Shown here: positions 8,145-17,183 of the stretch, in pieces
How positions within the stretch are numbered: position 1 is the first letter of the stretch
Layout of the letters: each line of letters begins with the position of its first letter
Assembly (NCBI GenBank): GCA_050951725.1
Contig: JBMNJO010000001.1
Location: 806,001-870,000 of the forward strand
Direction of reading: 5' to 3'
DNA from: DTU052 sp050951725
GTDB taxonomy: Bacteria; Bacillota; Syntrophomonadia; Syntrophomonadales; DTU052
DNA: 64,000 nucleotides
Translations under genes and position numbers: made by a program
Notes under the pieces: model-generated
What the model was told of the DNA's origin: nothing
What the model saw: only the letters and a program-made list of their open reading frames with translations
Databases searched by the model: none

Positions 8145-8735
8145 TTACGCCCTCTCCCCTATCCGGGGCTCGGTCCCGTTGATTACACGTTTAATGTTGT
8201 CCTTGTGGCGGTAGATCACCAGGACGGCCAGGAGAAAAGTGAGGAAAATTATAAATCGTTCCTGGGGATAAAGGAACATGGTCAAAAAAGGGATAAATAC
8301 GGCCGCGGTCAACGAGCCCAGGGATACCATACGGGTGATTACAATAACTCCAACAAAGGCAAAAAAGAGATATAATATGGCATACGGAATCAGGATGACC
8401 AAGGCCCCGGCTGAGGTAGCTACACCCTTTCCTCCCCGAAATCTGAGAAACACCGGGTAGCAGTGTCCGACTACCGCTGCCAGCGGACACAGGACCAGGA
8501 AAATCCCGCCGCCCATGGTCAAGGCGATCCAGGCAGCAAACACCCCTTTCAGGATATCACCTGTAGCCGCGAGTACGGCCAGAGGCAGTCCTACCGAACG
8601 CAATACATTGGTCGCGCCTACATTGCCACTGCCCCGTTTTCTGATATCCACCCGGCCAAATTGTCTGCTGATTATGTAAGAAATAGGTATTGACCCGATC
8701 AGATAACAGAGGGTCACCAGCAAGAACTCTTTCAC
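8145..8735 (-). CDS. plsY: Acyl-phosphate:glycerol-3-phosphate acyltransferase
   Basis: Integral membrane enzyme that acylates the sn-1 position of glycerol-3-phosphate using acyl-phosphate. The 196-aa product has the three conserved loops: GSIPISYIISR, the RGSGNVGATNVLR motif (about 31-43), and FLRFRGGKGVATSAG (about 95-109). Five or more hydrophobic segments fit the PlsY topology. The GTG at 8735 is chosen because AAGGAGTG lies just upstream, overlapping the stop of der; a longer frame reaching 8798 would sit inside der. Confidence 0.95.
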   Translation of the reverse strand: MKEFLLVTLCYLIGSIPISYIISRQFGRVDIRKRGSGNVGATNVLRSVGLPLAVLAATGDILKGVFAAWIALTMGGGIFLVLCPLAAVVGHCYPVFLRFRGGKGVATSAGALVILIPYAILYLFFAFVGVIVITRMVSLGSLTAAVFIPFLTMFLYPQERFIIFLTFLLAVLVIYRHKDNIKRVINGTEPRIGERA

Positions 8736-8739
8736 TGTA

Positions 8740-10062
8740 TCACTCCTTGCTCTCCCGCCGGCGCAGTACAAACCTGATGGGCGAACCTTCAAATCCAAAG
8801 GCCTGCCTGAAATTATTTTCCAGGTACCTGAGATAAGAAAAATGCATCAATTCAACGTCATTTACAAATAAAACGAAGGTTGGAGGTCCGGTCTTGACCT
8901 GCGTCGCGTAATAAACCTTTAGTTTTTTCTTGCCCGCCCCCGGTGGGGGATTAAGCAGTAAGGCTTCATTAATCAACCGGTTTAGCTCTGAGGTCTGTAC
9001 CTTGCGGTAGTGCTGTTCTGCAACAAAGTCAACCAGTTCCAGGATCTTGTGGACCCGTTTCCCGGTCAATGCCGAAACGTACAGGATAGGAGCGTAAGCC
9101 AGAAACTTCAGCTCTTCCCTTACATCTTTATCATAGGCGGTCATGCTCTTGGCATCCTTGGTGACCAAGTCCCACTTGTTAACTACAATCACTGAAGCCC
9201 GGCCCTGTTCATGAACAAAACCCGCGATCCGCTGATCCTGTTCCGTGACCCCTTCAGTGGCATCAATCACTATCAGTACCACATCAGCGCGCTCTGCCGC
9301 CTTGAAGGCACGGATTACACTGTATCTCTCCGTGGAAACTGAGATCCTGGTCTTCTTGCGAATCCCCGCCGTATCCACCAGAATATACTGGTTTCCCCCG
9401 TATTCAAAAGGGGTATCGATGGCGTCACGGGTGGTACCCGGTATATCGCTGACTATGACCCGGTCTTCGCCCATTATGGCATTGACCAGTGACGATTTGC
9501 CGACATTGGGACGGCCGACCACGGCGATCCGGGTCTTTAACCCTTCCTCCGGGGTCTCCACCGGGTCGGGGAAGTTAGCCACGACTTCGTCCAGAAGGTC
9601 ACTGGTGTTCAGCCCGTGAGCTGCCGATATGGGAATAGGCTCTGATAAACCCAGGGCAAAGAACTCATAGAACTGCGCCTGGTTGCGGAAGTCCTCGACC
9701 TTGTTGGCCGCGAGGACAATGGGCTTGCCACTCTTCCTGAGTATGGCAGCAATCTCCTCGTCCTCCTGAACCTGGCCCTCCCGGGCATCAACCACCATAA
9801 TAATAACGTCCGCCTCATCGATGGCCAGCTCTACCTGCCGCCGCACCTCAACTGACAGCAGATTCTGATCTCCGGTAATGAGGCCACCGGTATCAATGAT
9901 GATGAACTCCCGGCCTTCCCATTCCGACCGGTCATAGATCCGGTCACGGGTTACACCGGGGATATCTTCGACAATCGCCTTTCTCATTCCTGCCAGCCTG
10001 TTAAAAAGGGTAGATTTACCAACATTTGGGCGGCCGACAATGGCCACTACCGGTTTGGACAT
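8740..10062 (-). CDS. der: Ribosome-assembly GTPase Der/EngA
   Basis: Double-GTPase needed for 50S subunit maturation. The 440-aa protein has two G domains with P-loops GRPNVGKST (10-18) and GRPNVGKSS (183-191), matching DTGG/DTAG G3 motifs and NKVE/NKWD G4 motifs, followed by a KH-like C-terminal domain with LLLNPPPGAGKKKLKVYYATQ. AGGAGAG lies upstream of the ATG. It sits two bases after the DUF512 radical-SAM gene and leads into plsY-gpsA. Confidence 0.97.
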   Translation of the reverse strand: MSKPVVAIVGRPNVGKSTLFNRLAGMRKAIVEDIPGVTRDRIYDRSEWEGREFIIIDTGGLITGDQNLLSVEVRRQVELAIDEADVIIMVVDAREGQVQEDEEIAAILRKSGKPIVLAANKVEDFRNQAQFYEFFALGLSEPIPISAAHGLNTSDLLDEVVANFPDPVETPEEGLKTRIAVVGRPNVGKSSLVNAIMGEDRVIVSDIPGTTRDAIDTPFEYGGNQYILVDTAGIRKKTRISVSTERYSVIRAFKAAERADVVLIVIDATEGVTEQDQRIAGFVHEQGRASVIVVNKWDLVTKDAKSMTAYDKDVREELKFLAYAPILYVSALTGKRVHKILELVDFVAEQHYRKVQTSELNRLINEALLLNPPPGAGKKKLKVYYATQVKTGPPTFVLFVNDVELMHFSYLRYLENNFRQAFGFEGSPIRFVLRRRESKE

Positions 10063-10064
10063 CT

Positions 10065-11435
10065 TTACTCTCCTTTGGGCGGCCTCCGTGAAGGGCCGCT
10101 AAGTATGGCATCCAGCAAAGCTCCGGGGTTTGGCTCCACCACTTCAAGACGGGCCCCGGAGGCTGCTGCGAGCTGCGACACTGTCATGTCATCAAGCAAT
10201 ACTGCTCCATCGTCACGGAGAACTGTTCTGGGCAGCAGAACCCTTTCTCCGGCAAACTGTCTGCCGAGGGCCCTGGCTATGTCATGCCCGGTCAGGAGAC
10301 CGGTCACCGTCACCTCGCCCCCGAAATACTGGTTGGTCACCGGGATAACCCGCAGGTCAATCCCCCAGGGTGCGAGCATCCGGGCAACGGTCCTGAACAT
10401 GGGCTCAGCCGAACGACCGCAGATGACGTAGGTAGGTTCACCAGAGGTCGGATCTGCTTTAAACTCTGACAGGATAGCCGACAGCTGCTCCAGAAAATCA
10501 GCAGTAAGCCCGATGCCGTTCTCTATCTGCGGGTACCCGTCATAATACTCGGGGTCCGGGAATTCCTCCCCCGCCTTGATATAAAACTCATCTGCCAGGT
10601 AAACCAGACCAATCCCTGTATCTTTTCGAAATTCGGCCTGCCACCTGTCAACCTGCTCAATGAGGGCCCTGGCTGCTTCCCTGGTAACCGGTGAGAGCCG
10701 GGGTAAATCCTCTCGGAACCCGGTGATTCCCACCGGGACAATTCCCACGCTTCTAACCGATGGCCAAAAAGACCGGAGGTCCCTAATTGTCTGTTGTAGG
10801 ATCTCCCCGTCATTAATACCCGGGCAGAGGACCACCTGCGCATGAACCTCAATTCCATGGTCCTTCAAAAGCTTAAGGTCGCGCATCACACTACGGGCCC
10901 TCTTCGATCCGAAGACCCGGGCCCTTATATCCGGATCAGTAGCGTGTACTGATACGTACAGGGGACTCAGCCTCATCCCCAGGATTTTTTCCCAGTCCCG
11001 CTCCGTGAGGTTGGTCAAGCTGATAAAGTTTCCATAAAGAAATGACAAACGGTAGTCGTCATCCTTTACATACAGTGACTTCCTCATACCTGGAGGCAGT
11101 TGGTCCACAAAACAGAACAGGCATTTGTTGACACAGGGCCGAATGCGATCGAACACCACAGCATCAAATTCCAGCCCCATGCTCTCTTCGTAATCCTTTT
11201 CTATCTCCAGGACCCAGACTTCACCACCGGCCTTGCTGACCTCAACCTCCAAGTATTGATCATCGGCCAGGTAGCGGTATTCCAGAATATCATTAACGGG
11301 TTGACCATTTATCGATACTACCCGGTCTCCCGGCTCAATGCCCATCTCTTCTCCAATGCTGCCCGGTATCACCCCGGCAACTACGGCGCCTTTTTTTGCC
11401 AAGGTCACCCTCCCGTCATTCAGGATATCCACCAT
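10065..11435 (-). CDS. DUF512 radical-SAM-like iron-sulfur protein with PDZ domain
   Basis: A 456-aa protein of the family often called putative Fe-S oxidoreductase/DUF512. It has an N-terminal PDZ-like domain (VIPGSIGEEMGIEPGDRVV), a cluster motif CVNKCLFCF (C-x3-C-x2-C, about residues 101-108), a radical-SAM-like body (YGNFISLTNL, LSPLYVSVHATDP, HAQVVLCPGINDG) and the DUF512 C-terminus (TGLLTGHDI, LLPRTVLRDDG). Biochemical role unknown. It is commonly found next to der, as here. The start is uncertain: ATG 11435 (MVDILNDG) is preferred over a TTG at 11462. Confidence 0.85.
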   Translation of the reverse strand: MVDILNDGRVTLAKKGAVVAGVIPGSIGEEMGIEPGDRVVSINGQPVNDILEYRYLADDQYLEVEVSKAGGEVWVLEIEKDYEESMGLEFDAVVFDRIRPCVNKCLFCFVDQLPPGMRKSLYVKDDDYRLSFLYGNFISLTNLTERDWEKILGMRLSPLYVSVHATDPDIRARVFGSKRARSVMRDLKLLKDHGIEVHAQVVLCPGINDGEILQQTIRDLRSFWPSVRSVGIVPVGITGFREDLPRLSPVTREAARALIEQVDRWQAEFRKDTGIGLVYLADEFYIKAGEEFPDPEYYDGYPQIENGIGLTADFLEQLSAILSEFKADPTSGEPTYVICGRSAEPMFRTVARMLAPWGIDLRVIPVTNQYFGGEVTVTGLLTGHDIARALGRQFAGERVLLPRTVLRDDGAVLLDDMTVSQLAAASGARLEVVEPNPGALLDAILSGPSRRPPKGE

Positions 11436-11518
11436 TATCCTGCAAAATTGCGGGTGGGTCAAGGCTTGGCCGACCTGTCATTGTCAGGCCTAACCATCAG
11501 TTACCGGCAGCCAACGGG

Positions 11519-12001
11519 TCAGCCAGCCATTTCCCGGGTATCGAAGGCTCCTCGAGAGTAAGCCACCTGCTCTCGCAGTCGACTTACTTCCGCCTTTATC
11601 CGAGGGAATTCCCGGACTATGGTTCGATCAGAAACCAAGCGGTTGATAATGCTCCCTAGTCCCAGCGGCATCCGGCTGGCTTTGGAGGCGACCCAGATAT
11701 CCAATTCACTCGGTATACGGATCTCCTTCACCAGCAACCGGGAAGAATCAATTCCCATGATCTGTTTAAAATCGTGTATGGCCCGGCATCCCACCTCAAC
11801 CAGGCGTCCCAGTCCCAGTGTATAAACCCGATTGTCGTCTTTATCTCTACCTATATATAAAGGATACCCGCTGTAGTCGTAAGACATATCACAGTAGCCT
11901 TCCAACCTGTCAAAATCAGGTTCAGCTATGGTATTAAGATACAGGTGCGCTGCCACCAGGGTATGGTGGACAGCGGTGGTCCCGGCCAGAACAATTATCA
12001 C
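11519..12001 (-). CDS. DUF3189 family protein (first of pair)
   Basis: A 160-aa protein beginning VIIVLAGTTAVHHTLVAAHLYL, related to the neighbouring gene at 12014-12466 and to DUF3189, a clostridial family of unknown function. It shares the plan of a short N-terminal beta strand with a histidine-rich turn (here HHT, in the neighbour HSS), a central strand-rich part and a second half with VEVGCRAIHDFKQIMG. Start is GTG at 12001 after ATGAGGA. It probably forms a two-gene unit with the paralogue. Confidence 0.7.
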   Translation of the reverse strand: MIIVLAGTTAVHHTLVAAHLYLNTIAEPDFDRLEGYCDMSYDYSGYPLYIGRDKDDNRVYTLGLGRLVEVGCRAIHDFKQIMGIDSSRLLVKEIRIPSELDIWVASKASRMPLGLGSIINRLVSDRTIVREFPRIKAEVSRLREQVAYSRGAFDTREMAG

Positions 12002-12013
12002 TCCTCATCCCCC

Positions 12014-12466
12014 CTATATCATCTTGGTCTTAATGGTCTTTACCAGCCCGACCAGACCGGGAAATGCCAGGCGTGTGCCCCAGATAAGGATTGGCCGGCC
12101 TGGCATAACGATGCCCAGTCGTCGTGAGAGGAACCCTCCCACCATCATGATAATGTTTACATAAGGCATGGTGTTTACGACCACGACCTGATCTTCAACA
12201 CCCAGCAATTCAGCCAGTCCCATAAAGACCTGGTTTAATCTTCCCCCCAGATTTTTCTTGCCCAGGGCATAGACCTCATCACCCTCACTGGTGCGCCCCA
12301 TAAACCGTATCACTCCGTATACGTCACCTGGGGTCTTGTCAAAATACGGCAGGGCCATAAACTCCTGGGCTGAAGGAGGACGGTTGGTCGGTAAAAGGCC
12401 TACGTGGATGGCAGCGGCCGTAACTGAAGAGTGTGAGCCGCCAAAACAGTGATAGATGATTTTCAT
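12014..12466 (-). CDS. DUF3189 family protein (second of pair)
   Basis: A 150-aa protein starting MKIIYHCFGGSHSSVTAAAIHVG, the characteristic opening of DUF3189. The ATG at 12466 follows GAGGCGGA; a longer frame to 12520 is not supported. ALPYFDKTPGDVYGVIRFMGRTSEGDEVYALGKK is typical of the family. The C-terminal half contains hydrophobic stretches (VNIIMMVGGFLSRRLGIVMPG). Function unknown; the family is found mainly in spore formers, which, with spoIIP upstream, hints at a developmental link (inference). Confidence 0.78.
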   Translation of the reverse strand: MKIIYHCFGGSHSSVTAAAIHVGLLPTNRPPSAQEFMALPYFDKTPGDVYGVIRFMGRTSEGDEVYALGKKNLGGRLNQVFMGLAELLGVEDQVVVVNTMPYVNIIMMVGGFLSRRLGIVMPGRPILIWGTRLAFPGLVGLVKTIKTKMI

Positions 12467-12509
12467 GAATTCCGCCTCAAAAATGTGTATTTTATGCTGA
12501 GTAATGATA

Positions 12510-12540
12510 GCCGGCTTCAATCATTATGATTGAAACCGGC
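12510..12540. repeat. Stem-loop between spoIIP and the DUF3189 pair
   Basis: GCCGGcTTCAATCAt pairs with ATGATTGAAaCCGGC with almost no loop. There is no clear T-run on either side, so it may be a weak terminator or a processing hairpin for the minus-strand spoIIP transcript. Confidence 0.5.
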
Positions 12541-12570
12541 CGGATTGATTCGTAAGATTCACCAGCAGCC

Positions 12571-13629
12571 TTACTTTGTTTTCTTGCGGTTGATGGCGAT
12601 GTACGCACCGTAAATTACTGCAACTCCCAATAGAATCCAGATGACCGCGGTCCAGTCGCTGCGCTGGTTTCCAGAGGCCGCTACATTGACCAGAGGGGTA
12701 GCATCGTTTTTTCCTTGTTCTTCATCCTCAACTCCGAAAACATCGGGTACCGCCTGAGCAAACAGTTCGACGCCTCTTTTTGCCTGTTCTTTGCTATTGG
12801 TGTGTGAACCCACCTCCACCAGTACGGCCCGCGGAGACAGGTCCTGGTTATAGCTGCCTTTACCCATGAATATCCCGGCGGACAGTCCTGGATGCTTCTT
12901 GTCCAGGTGAGCTTTGATTTTCTTGGCAAATTCCAGGTTGGCAGACATGTGAGGGTTTTGTTTCCCCACCACCAGCTTAACTTTGGTAACCTTTTTACTA
13001 TCAACTTGAGCGGCATATACATCCGCTGGTACCGCATCCCGGTGAACATCTATCAAACCCACGGCTCCCTGCTTCAAAAGCTTGGTTGCTGTGCGGCGGG
13101 AACGGTTATAGGCGTTGACATCATGGGGGTTATGGGAAGTCTTGTCCAGAATTGCATTGACCCCCATGTCAGACAAGCACTTGCGCAGGGTCTCTCCCAC
13201 CTGGTAGATTCCCCCCCGGCCGTTTATGCTGTCTGTTCCATCAGATGGGACATATGACTCGTCACTATGGGTCGAATAGATGCCAATTGTGCCTCGGTTT
13301 TTGGCCACTACGGGAGTCAATCCCAGAATCCCGGAGGTCTTGGGAGTAGATACCTTAACCTCCGGCATCTTTTCATTTCCTACCAGGGTACAGCGACAGG
13401 TGTCTCCTTCAATCTTGGCCACCTTGAACCGGCGGTTGTCAGGGGTAATGAACTCATCATCCTCATAAACCGGCAAAGCGGTCTTGGTCAGGACTTTTCC
13501 GTCTTCATCCACCAAGGTATAGTGACCCCCGTCGTTTCTTTCGTGTTCAAAAGCCCCCAGAGCCATACCAGTCCCCAGGCTCCATATCGCCGCCAGCATC
13601 ACAGAAAGAATAACCAGTCTCTTAAGCAT
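12571..13629 (-). CDS. spoIIP: Stage II sporulation protein P, peptidoglycan hydrolase
   Basis: Amidase/endopeptidase that degrades septal peptidoglycan during engulfment together with SpoIID and SpoIIM. The 352-aa product has an N-terminal signal/anchor (LKRLVILSVMLAAIWSLGTGMALG), then the SpoIIP domain with IYSTHSDESYVPSDG, LIDVHRDAVPADVYA and VLVEVGSHTNS, whose His and Glu residues fit the zinc-amidase site, and a C-terminal membrane segment (VIWILLGVAVIYGAYIAI). The start at 13629 overlaps the stop of the upstream gene by 8 nt. Confidence 0.93.
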   Translation of the reverse strand: MLKRLVILSVMLAAIWSLGTGMALGAFEHERNDGGHYTLVDEDGKVLTKTALPVYEDDEFITPDNRRFKVAKIEGDTCRCTLVGNEKMPEVKVSTPKTSGILGLTPVVAKNRGTIGIYSTHSDESYVPSDGTDSINGRGGIYQVGETLRKCLSDMGVNAILDKTSHNPHDVNAYNRSRRTATKLLKQGAVGLIDVHRDAVPADVYAAQVDSKKVTKVKLVVGKQNPHMSANLEFAKKIKAHLDKKHPGLSAGIFMGKGSYNQDLSPRAVLVEVGSHTNSKEQAKRGVELFAQAVPDVFGVEDEEQGKNDATPLVNVAASGNQRSDWTAVIWILLGVAVIYGAYIAINRKKTK

Positions 13630-14347
13630 CGTCCTCATTCCTTTCTGCATCACTTTCGGGTATTGGTTTGCGGGCTGGTTCGGGCTGAGGTTCACGCAGG
13701 TTCTTGACCAGTTCCTCAGGCCGCCCTTCTACGGCAGGGCCGCCCTGGACCCGCTCCAGGATTTCCCCAACTCCTTCTGCCAGTAGTACTGCCAAAATAC
13801 CGGAGAGGACCAGCGCATCAAAAGCCCCTGCTCCACCCAGGGCAACCGTTCCGGGATTGCCGGTACGTATCAGCCAGATGAAATGTCCGATGTCGAGGGC
13901 AAACACCCCCATCACGGCTGCGAAAAAGGCACCCCGGCGGGACCGTCCGGCGATGTAACCGGCAGTTCCGGCTACCAGCGGATAGATGTAGATGGGGTCA
14001 ATAAATATCTGCTCCGGCTCGGCACCCAACACTCGGCTTACCAGGAACAGGAGGGCCGCGGTGACACCGGCGGCCACGATGGCCCTAATCCATTCATAGG
14101 CCTTGCCCGCGCCTGCCAAGACATAGATTGCCAGAATGATGGGGATTACGCCCCCCAAGTTGATGGTAAGGCGACTGCTCACAGGTATATCAATGAAACT
14201 GCCAACTATTATGGCCGCTATTACCCCCAATGCAGCACGGTCGCTCAGCCTCAAACGGTCCAAAACCCGGTGTCCAACCCCAAAGTAGATAAGTATTGAG
14301 ACTGCCAGCAGTGTCAGCAACCCCAACGGATATTGAAGCACGATCAT
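13622..14347 (-). CDS. DUF1614 polytopic membrane protein
   Basis: A 241-aa membrane protein with about seven hydrophobic segments and the DUF1614 features LSDRAALGVIAAIIVGSFIDIP and GGAGAFDALVLSGILAVLLAE. Function unknown. The C-terminal 45 residues are proline- and glutamate-rich and cytoplasmic in appearance. The ATG is preceded by AAAGGAAG. It is translationally coupled to spoIIP (8-nt overlap), suggesting a shared transcript and perhaps a sporulation link. Confidence 0.8.
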   Translation of the reverse strand: MIVLQYPLGLLTLLAVSILIYFGVGHRVLDRLRLSDRAALGVIAAIIVGSFIDIPVSSRLTINLGGVIPIILAIYVLAGAGKAYEWIRAIVAAGVTAALLFLVSRVLGAEPEQIFIDPIYIYPLVAGTAGYIAGRSRRGAFFAAVMGVFALDIGHFIWLIRTGNPGTVALGGAGAFDALVLSGILAVLLAEGVGEILERVQGGPAVEGRPEELVKNLREPQPEPARKPIPESDAERNEDDA

Positions 14348-14433
14348 CTTCCTTTCCCTACTGTGATGGAATTAGAATTCCCTGCGGGTCAAGGAATGAT
14401 GCAACGGAAGCAGGGCCCCCACTTACCGCATAG

Positions 14434-14462
14434 AAAAGAGCCACCGGTTAATTCGATGGCTC
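14434..14462 (-). terminator. Intrinsic terminator of mscL
   Basis: On the minus strand GAGCCA and TGGCTC enclose a 13-nt loop and are followed by TTTTCT. It lies about 35 nt after the mscL stop. Confidence 0.75.
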
Positions 14463-14497
14463 ACTTCTATATATTATTCCTCTATGAACTGCTTATT

Positions 14498-14932
14498 TCA
14501 TAGTTCAGATGTGCAATAGGGACAACGGGTAGCTTTAATCGCCACCTTTGACAGGCAAAATGGGCATTCTTTGGTCGTTGGTTCCGGCTCAGCAACCGTT
14601 TCTTTCTTCTTAAGCCGGTTAATCTGCTTGACCAAGATAAATATAACGAAAGCTACTATCAGGAAATCGATTACATTATTAAGGAACAAACCATATTTTA
14701 TTAACGGGGCGCCCGCTTCCGTAGCCGCATTCAAAGATGCGTAATGCTGGCCTGACAGGTCTATATACAGGTTGGAGAAATCAACTTCTCCCAGCAACAG
14801 TCCGATTGGCGGCATCAAAACATCGTTCACAAACGAGGTAACGATTTTACCGAATGCAGCTCCGATTATAATGCCTATTGCGAGATCTATGACATTTCCC
14901 TTCATGGCAAAGTCACGAAACTCTTTCCACAT
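14498..14932 (-). CDS. mscL: Large-conductance mechanosensitive channel with zinc-ribbon-like tail
   Basis: Pressure-release channel. The 144-aa product has MWKEFRDFAMKGNVIDLAIGIIIGAAFGKIVTS at the N-terminus and a second membrane helix (NVIDFLIVAFVIFILVKQINRLKK), both diagnostic of MscL. Unusually the C-terminus ends with CPFC-x11-CPYC, a rubredoxin/zinc-ribbon-like pair that classical MscL lacks. The ATG at 14932 is favoured over 14941 because of spacing to CGGAG. The gene is flanked by two similar hairpins and appears to be a single-gene unit. Confidence 0.93.
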   Translation of the reverse strand: MWKEFRDFAMKGNVIDLAIGIIIGAAFGKIVTSFVNDVLMPPIGLLLGEVDFSNLYIDLSGQHYASLNAATEAGAPLIKYGLFLNNVIDFLIVAFVIFILVKQINRLKKKETVAEPEPTTKECPFCLSKVAIKATRCPYCTSEL

Positions 14933-15031
14933 CCTTATCATCTCCGATCAAATATGCTTCAGTTTAATAACAGTTCAATTCTACACCACTCAAGGATTAA
15001 CCTGCACGATTATATTGGTGCCCTACAGCAA

Positions 15032-15058
15032 AGAGCCACCGGGCAATCCGATGGCTCT
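15032..15058 (-). terminator. Hairpin after acyl-CoA dehydrogenase gene
   Basis: AGAGCCA and TGGCTCT flank a loop that itself can pair (CGG/CCG). Nearly the same hairpin occurs after mscL at 14438-14462. On the minus strand it is followed only by TTT, so termination may be weak. Confidence 0.5.
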
Positions 15059-15134
15059 ATCTCTTTACTTATTACCGACTACTTTAATCATTTTATTCCT
15101 GAGGTAGTATTGAAATCCCCCGTGCGGTTGAGTA

Positions 15135-16844
15135 TTACGGATTCATTTTATACGCCCCATCCAGAACCGACACCTGTTCATTCCACAGTCTCATTTCCCG
15201 GGCCGGATCAATACTGGGTTCGGTCAGTACTATCTTCCGTAAATACTCTTTCTGCTCGGCTGAGTTCTCGAAGTTGGTTAACTGGTTCAAGGCGAAACCT
15301 GAAAAATCACGGACCATAAAGTTGAACATATGGTCAATCAGGTCATCATTTATCTTGTAGATCTTGCAGTTCTCCAATACTAACTGAGCATAAACGATCA
15401 GAGTAAACATCTCACCCATTGCCAGCATGTAATCAACCCGTTTGGCCTGCTCGGTGGTGGGCTTTGCTTTGCTCATCATATCTTTAAACAACTCGATCTG
15501 ACTTCTGAACACGTTGACGTTGGGCAGGTCCACACCTTCATAGGCCAGGCGGTAGTCAGGGAAGCGCACCTTGGCCAAACCGCCGGTATACTGCTGGAAT
15601 ACATAGGTGTCATCGCCTGGTTCGTCCCGTTTGGGGATGACTGGGTAGTCAACCGGGTCGAAGAAGTAGTTTTGCAGGAACTTGATAACCAGATTGATAT
15701 TGACATGGACCGTTCCTTCCAGACGCGGAATCATACCGACTTCCCGGGTCGCTGCTTCAAAATAGGTGTCCTGCTCAAACCCTTTAGCGGTGATGGCATC
15801 AAGCAGCATGTCGATTACCTTCATGCCTTCCCTGGTGACCTTCATTTTCTGTATGGGGTTAAACAGAAGATAACGGCGATCCTCGTTGGATGCTGCGCGG
15901 AAGTAGTCCAGACTCCGCAGTGCATAGAGCTTCATAGCATGGAGGCGTGCAAAAGATTCAACAAAGAAAGTCTTGATATGGGGGAAGTTGGTCACCGGTT
16001 TACCATAGAGTATGCGGTTGGAAGCATGGGTTATCGCTTCATAGAACGCATGGGTACAAATACCAACGGAACAGAACCCCAGCTGGAATTTGCCAATGTT
16101 TACTGAGGACAGTGAGGAATCCCACGCCAGTTGACCGCTGGACATGATGTCATCTTTGGTGATGGGGTAGTCAACCAATTCAAATTCAGCCACGTAAGCG
16201 TTGCGAACTCCGGGGGTATTGATTTTCTTGACCAGTTTATAGTTGTGGTGCTGGCTGTCCACTGCAAAGAAAACATGCTCATTGGTGTCTGCATAGCGCC
16301 CATGAACTGAAACCAGGGCTGCTACGTTGCCATTTCCAATGTAATACTTACTGCCATCTGCCTTATAGGTTCCGTCACCCTGCGGGTATAGCTTCATTTC
16401 GTTGGAGTAGAGGTCCGCTCCATGTTCCTTCTCGGATAGACCAAAGGCAAACAGTCCACCGTCTTTCAATAATTCCGCCAGCCTGTGCTTGAGCCCCTCA
16501 TTTTCACCCATCCATACCGGACCAACTCCCAGGATGCTGACCTGATAGGCATATTGATACTGGTTGCCGTAGAACCCTAAAATCTCGTTATACTGACATA
16601 CCCGCGACAAATCAAAGCGGGAATCAGAATCTCCGTAACCAGCCGGAGTCAGGAGAGTGGCGAATATTTCATTTTCCTTTAGAAAGCGAACGAAATCATC
16701 GTACCAGCGGAGGGCCTGGTCGTCCTCCTTGATGCTTTTCAAGCCCTTTCTCTCGAAGAACTCAATGGTCTTTAACATGATGTCTTTGGTTTTCTGATCA
16801 GGCCATTCCTGATCATATTTCTTGGGATTAAGCAAAAATGACAT
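15135..16844 (-). CDS. Large acyl-CoA dehydrogenase family flavoprotein
   Basis: A 569-aa FAD enzyme of the acyl-CoA dehydrogenase superfamily, longer than the usual ~380 aa because of a C-terminal extension. The FAD/substrate region GLSEKEHGADLYSNEMKLYP (about 143-162) and the following FAVDSQHHNYKLVKK strand correspond to the middle beta domain. The exact acyl-CoA substrate cannot be read. The ATG at 16844 follows a perfect AGGAGG at 7 nt. It is likely monocistronic. Together with the hydratase at 20496 it suggests fatty-acid or branched acyl-CoA use, but no ETF genes are in the window. Confidence 0.88.
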   Translation of the reverse strand: MSFLLNPKKYDQEWPDQKTKDIMLKTIEFFERKGLKSIKEDDQALRWYDDFVRFLKENEIFATLLTPAGYGDSDSRFDLSRVCQYNEILGFYGNQYQYAYQVSILGVGPVWMGENEGLKHRLAELLKDGGLFAFGLSEKEHGADLYSNEMKLYPQGDGTYKADGSKYYIGNGNVAALVSVHGRYADTNEHVFFAVDSQHHNYKLVKKINTPGVRNAYVAEFELVDYPITKDDIMSSGQLAWDSSLSSVNIGKFQLGFCSVGICTHAFYEAITHASNRILYGKPVTNFPHIKTFFVESFARLHAMKLYALRSLDYFRAASNEDRRYLLFNPIQKMKVTREGMKVIDMLLDAITAKGFEQDTYFEAATREVGMIPRLEGTVHVNINLVIKFLQNYFFDPVDYPVIPKRDEPGDDTYVFQQYTGGLAKVRFPDYRLAYEGVDLPNVNVFRSQIELFKDMMSKAKPTTEQAKRVDYMLAMGEMFTLIVYAQLVLENCKIYKINDDLIDHMFNFMVRDFSGFALNQLTNFENSAEQKEYLRKIVLTEPSIDPAREMRLWNEQVSVLDGAYKMNP

Positions 16845-16877
16845 TGGTAAGCCTCCTAACACTTTCTTGTTCACATA

Positions 16878-16897
16878 ATAGTTGTTGATCTAACTAT
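16878..16897. promoter_or_regulatory. Dyad upstream of the acyl-CoA dehydrogenase gene
   Basis: ATAGTT and AACTAT are separated by 8 nt, about 35 nt upstream of the start codon at 16844. It may be an operator of a fatty-acid-type repressor. The rest of 16845-17183 holds only this dyad and the plus-strand promoter below. Confidence 0.3.
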
Positions 16898-17109
16898 GAT
16901 TTTAACAGATTTATGATAGTCAGAGTCCGTTTAGTCGAAACTCTGTCCAAATGTGCCCACTACCCCCTAATCAAATACGTTTCAGTTAAATAACTGTATT
17001 ATTCGACGCCAATTGGAGAATAACCTGTCGATTATCAAATGGAAAAGGTTGAGTTAGAACTCAAACTCGATTCCGGGCAGATCTTTCGCCCTGGTAAAGG
17101 ACATTCTTT

Positions 17110-17138
17110 TTGCTCCGGCAGCAGGACCATATTATAAT
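17110..17138 (+). promoter_or_regulatory. Promoter of the hotdog-protein gene
   Basis: TTGCTC (17110-17115) and TATAAT (17133-17138) are 17 nt apart, a good sigma-A promoter, 45 nt before the start codon at 17184. Confidence 0.65.
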
Positions 17139-17183
17139 TAGTAGAATATCACTCTAAAAATAAATAACGTATCTGGAGGAAAA

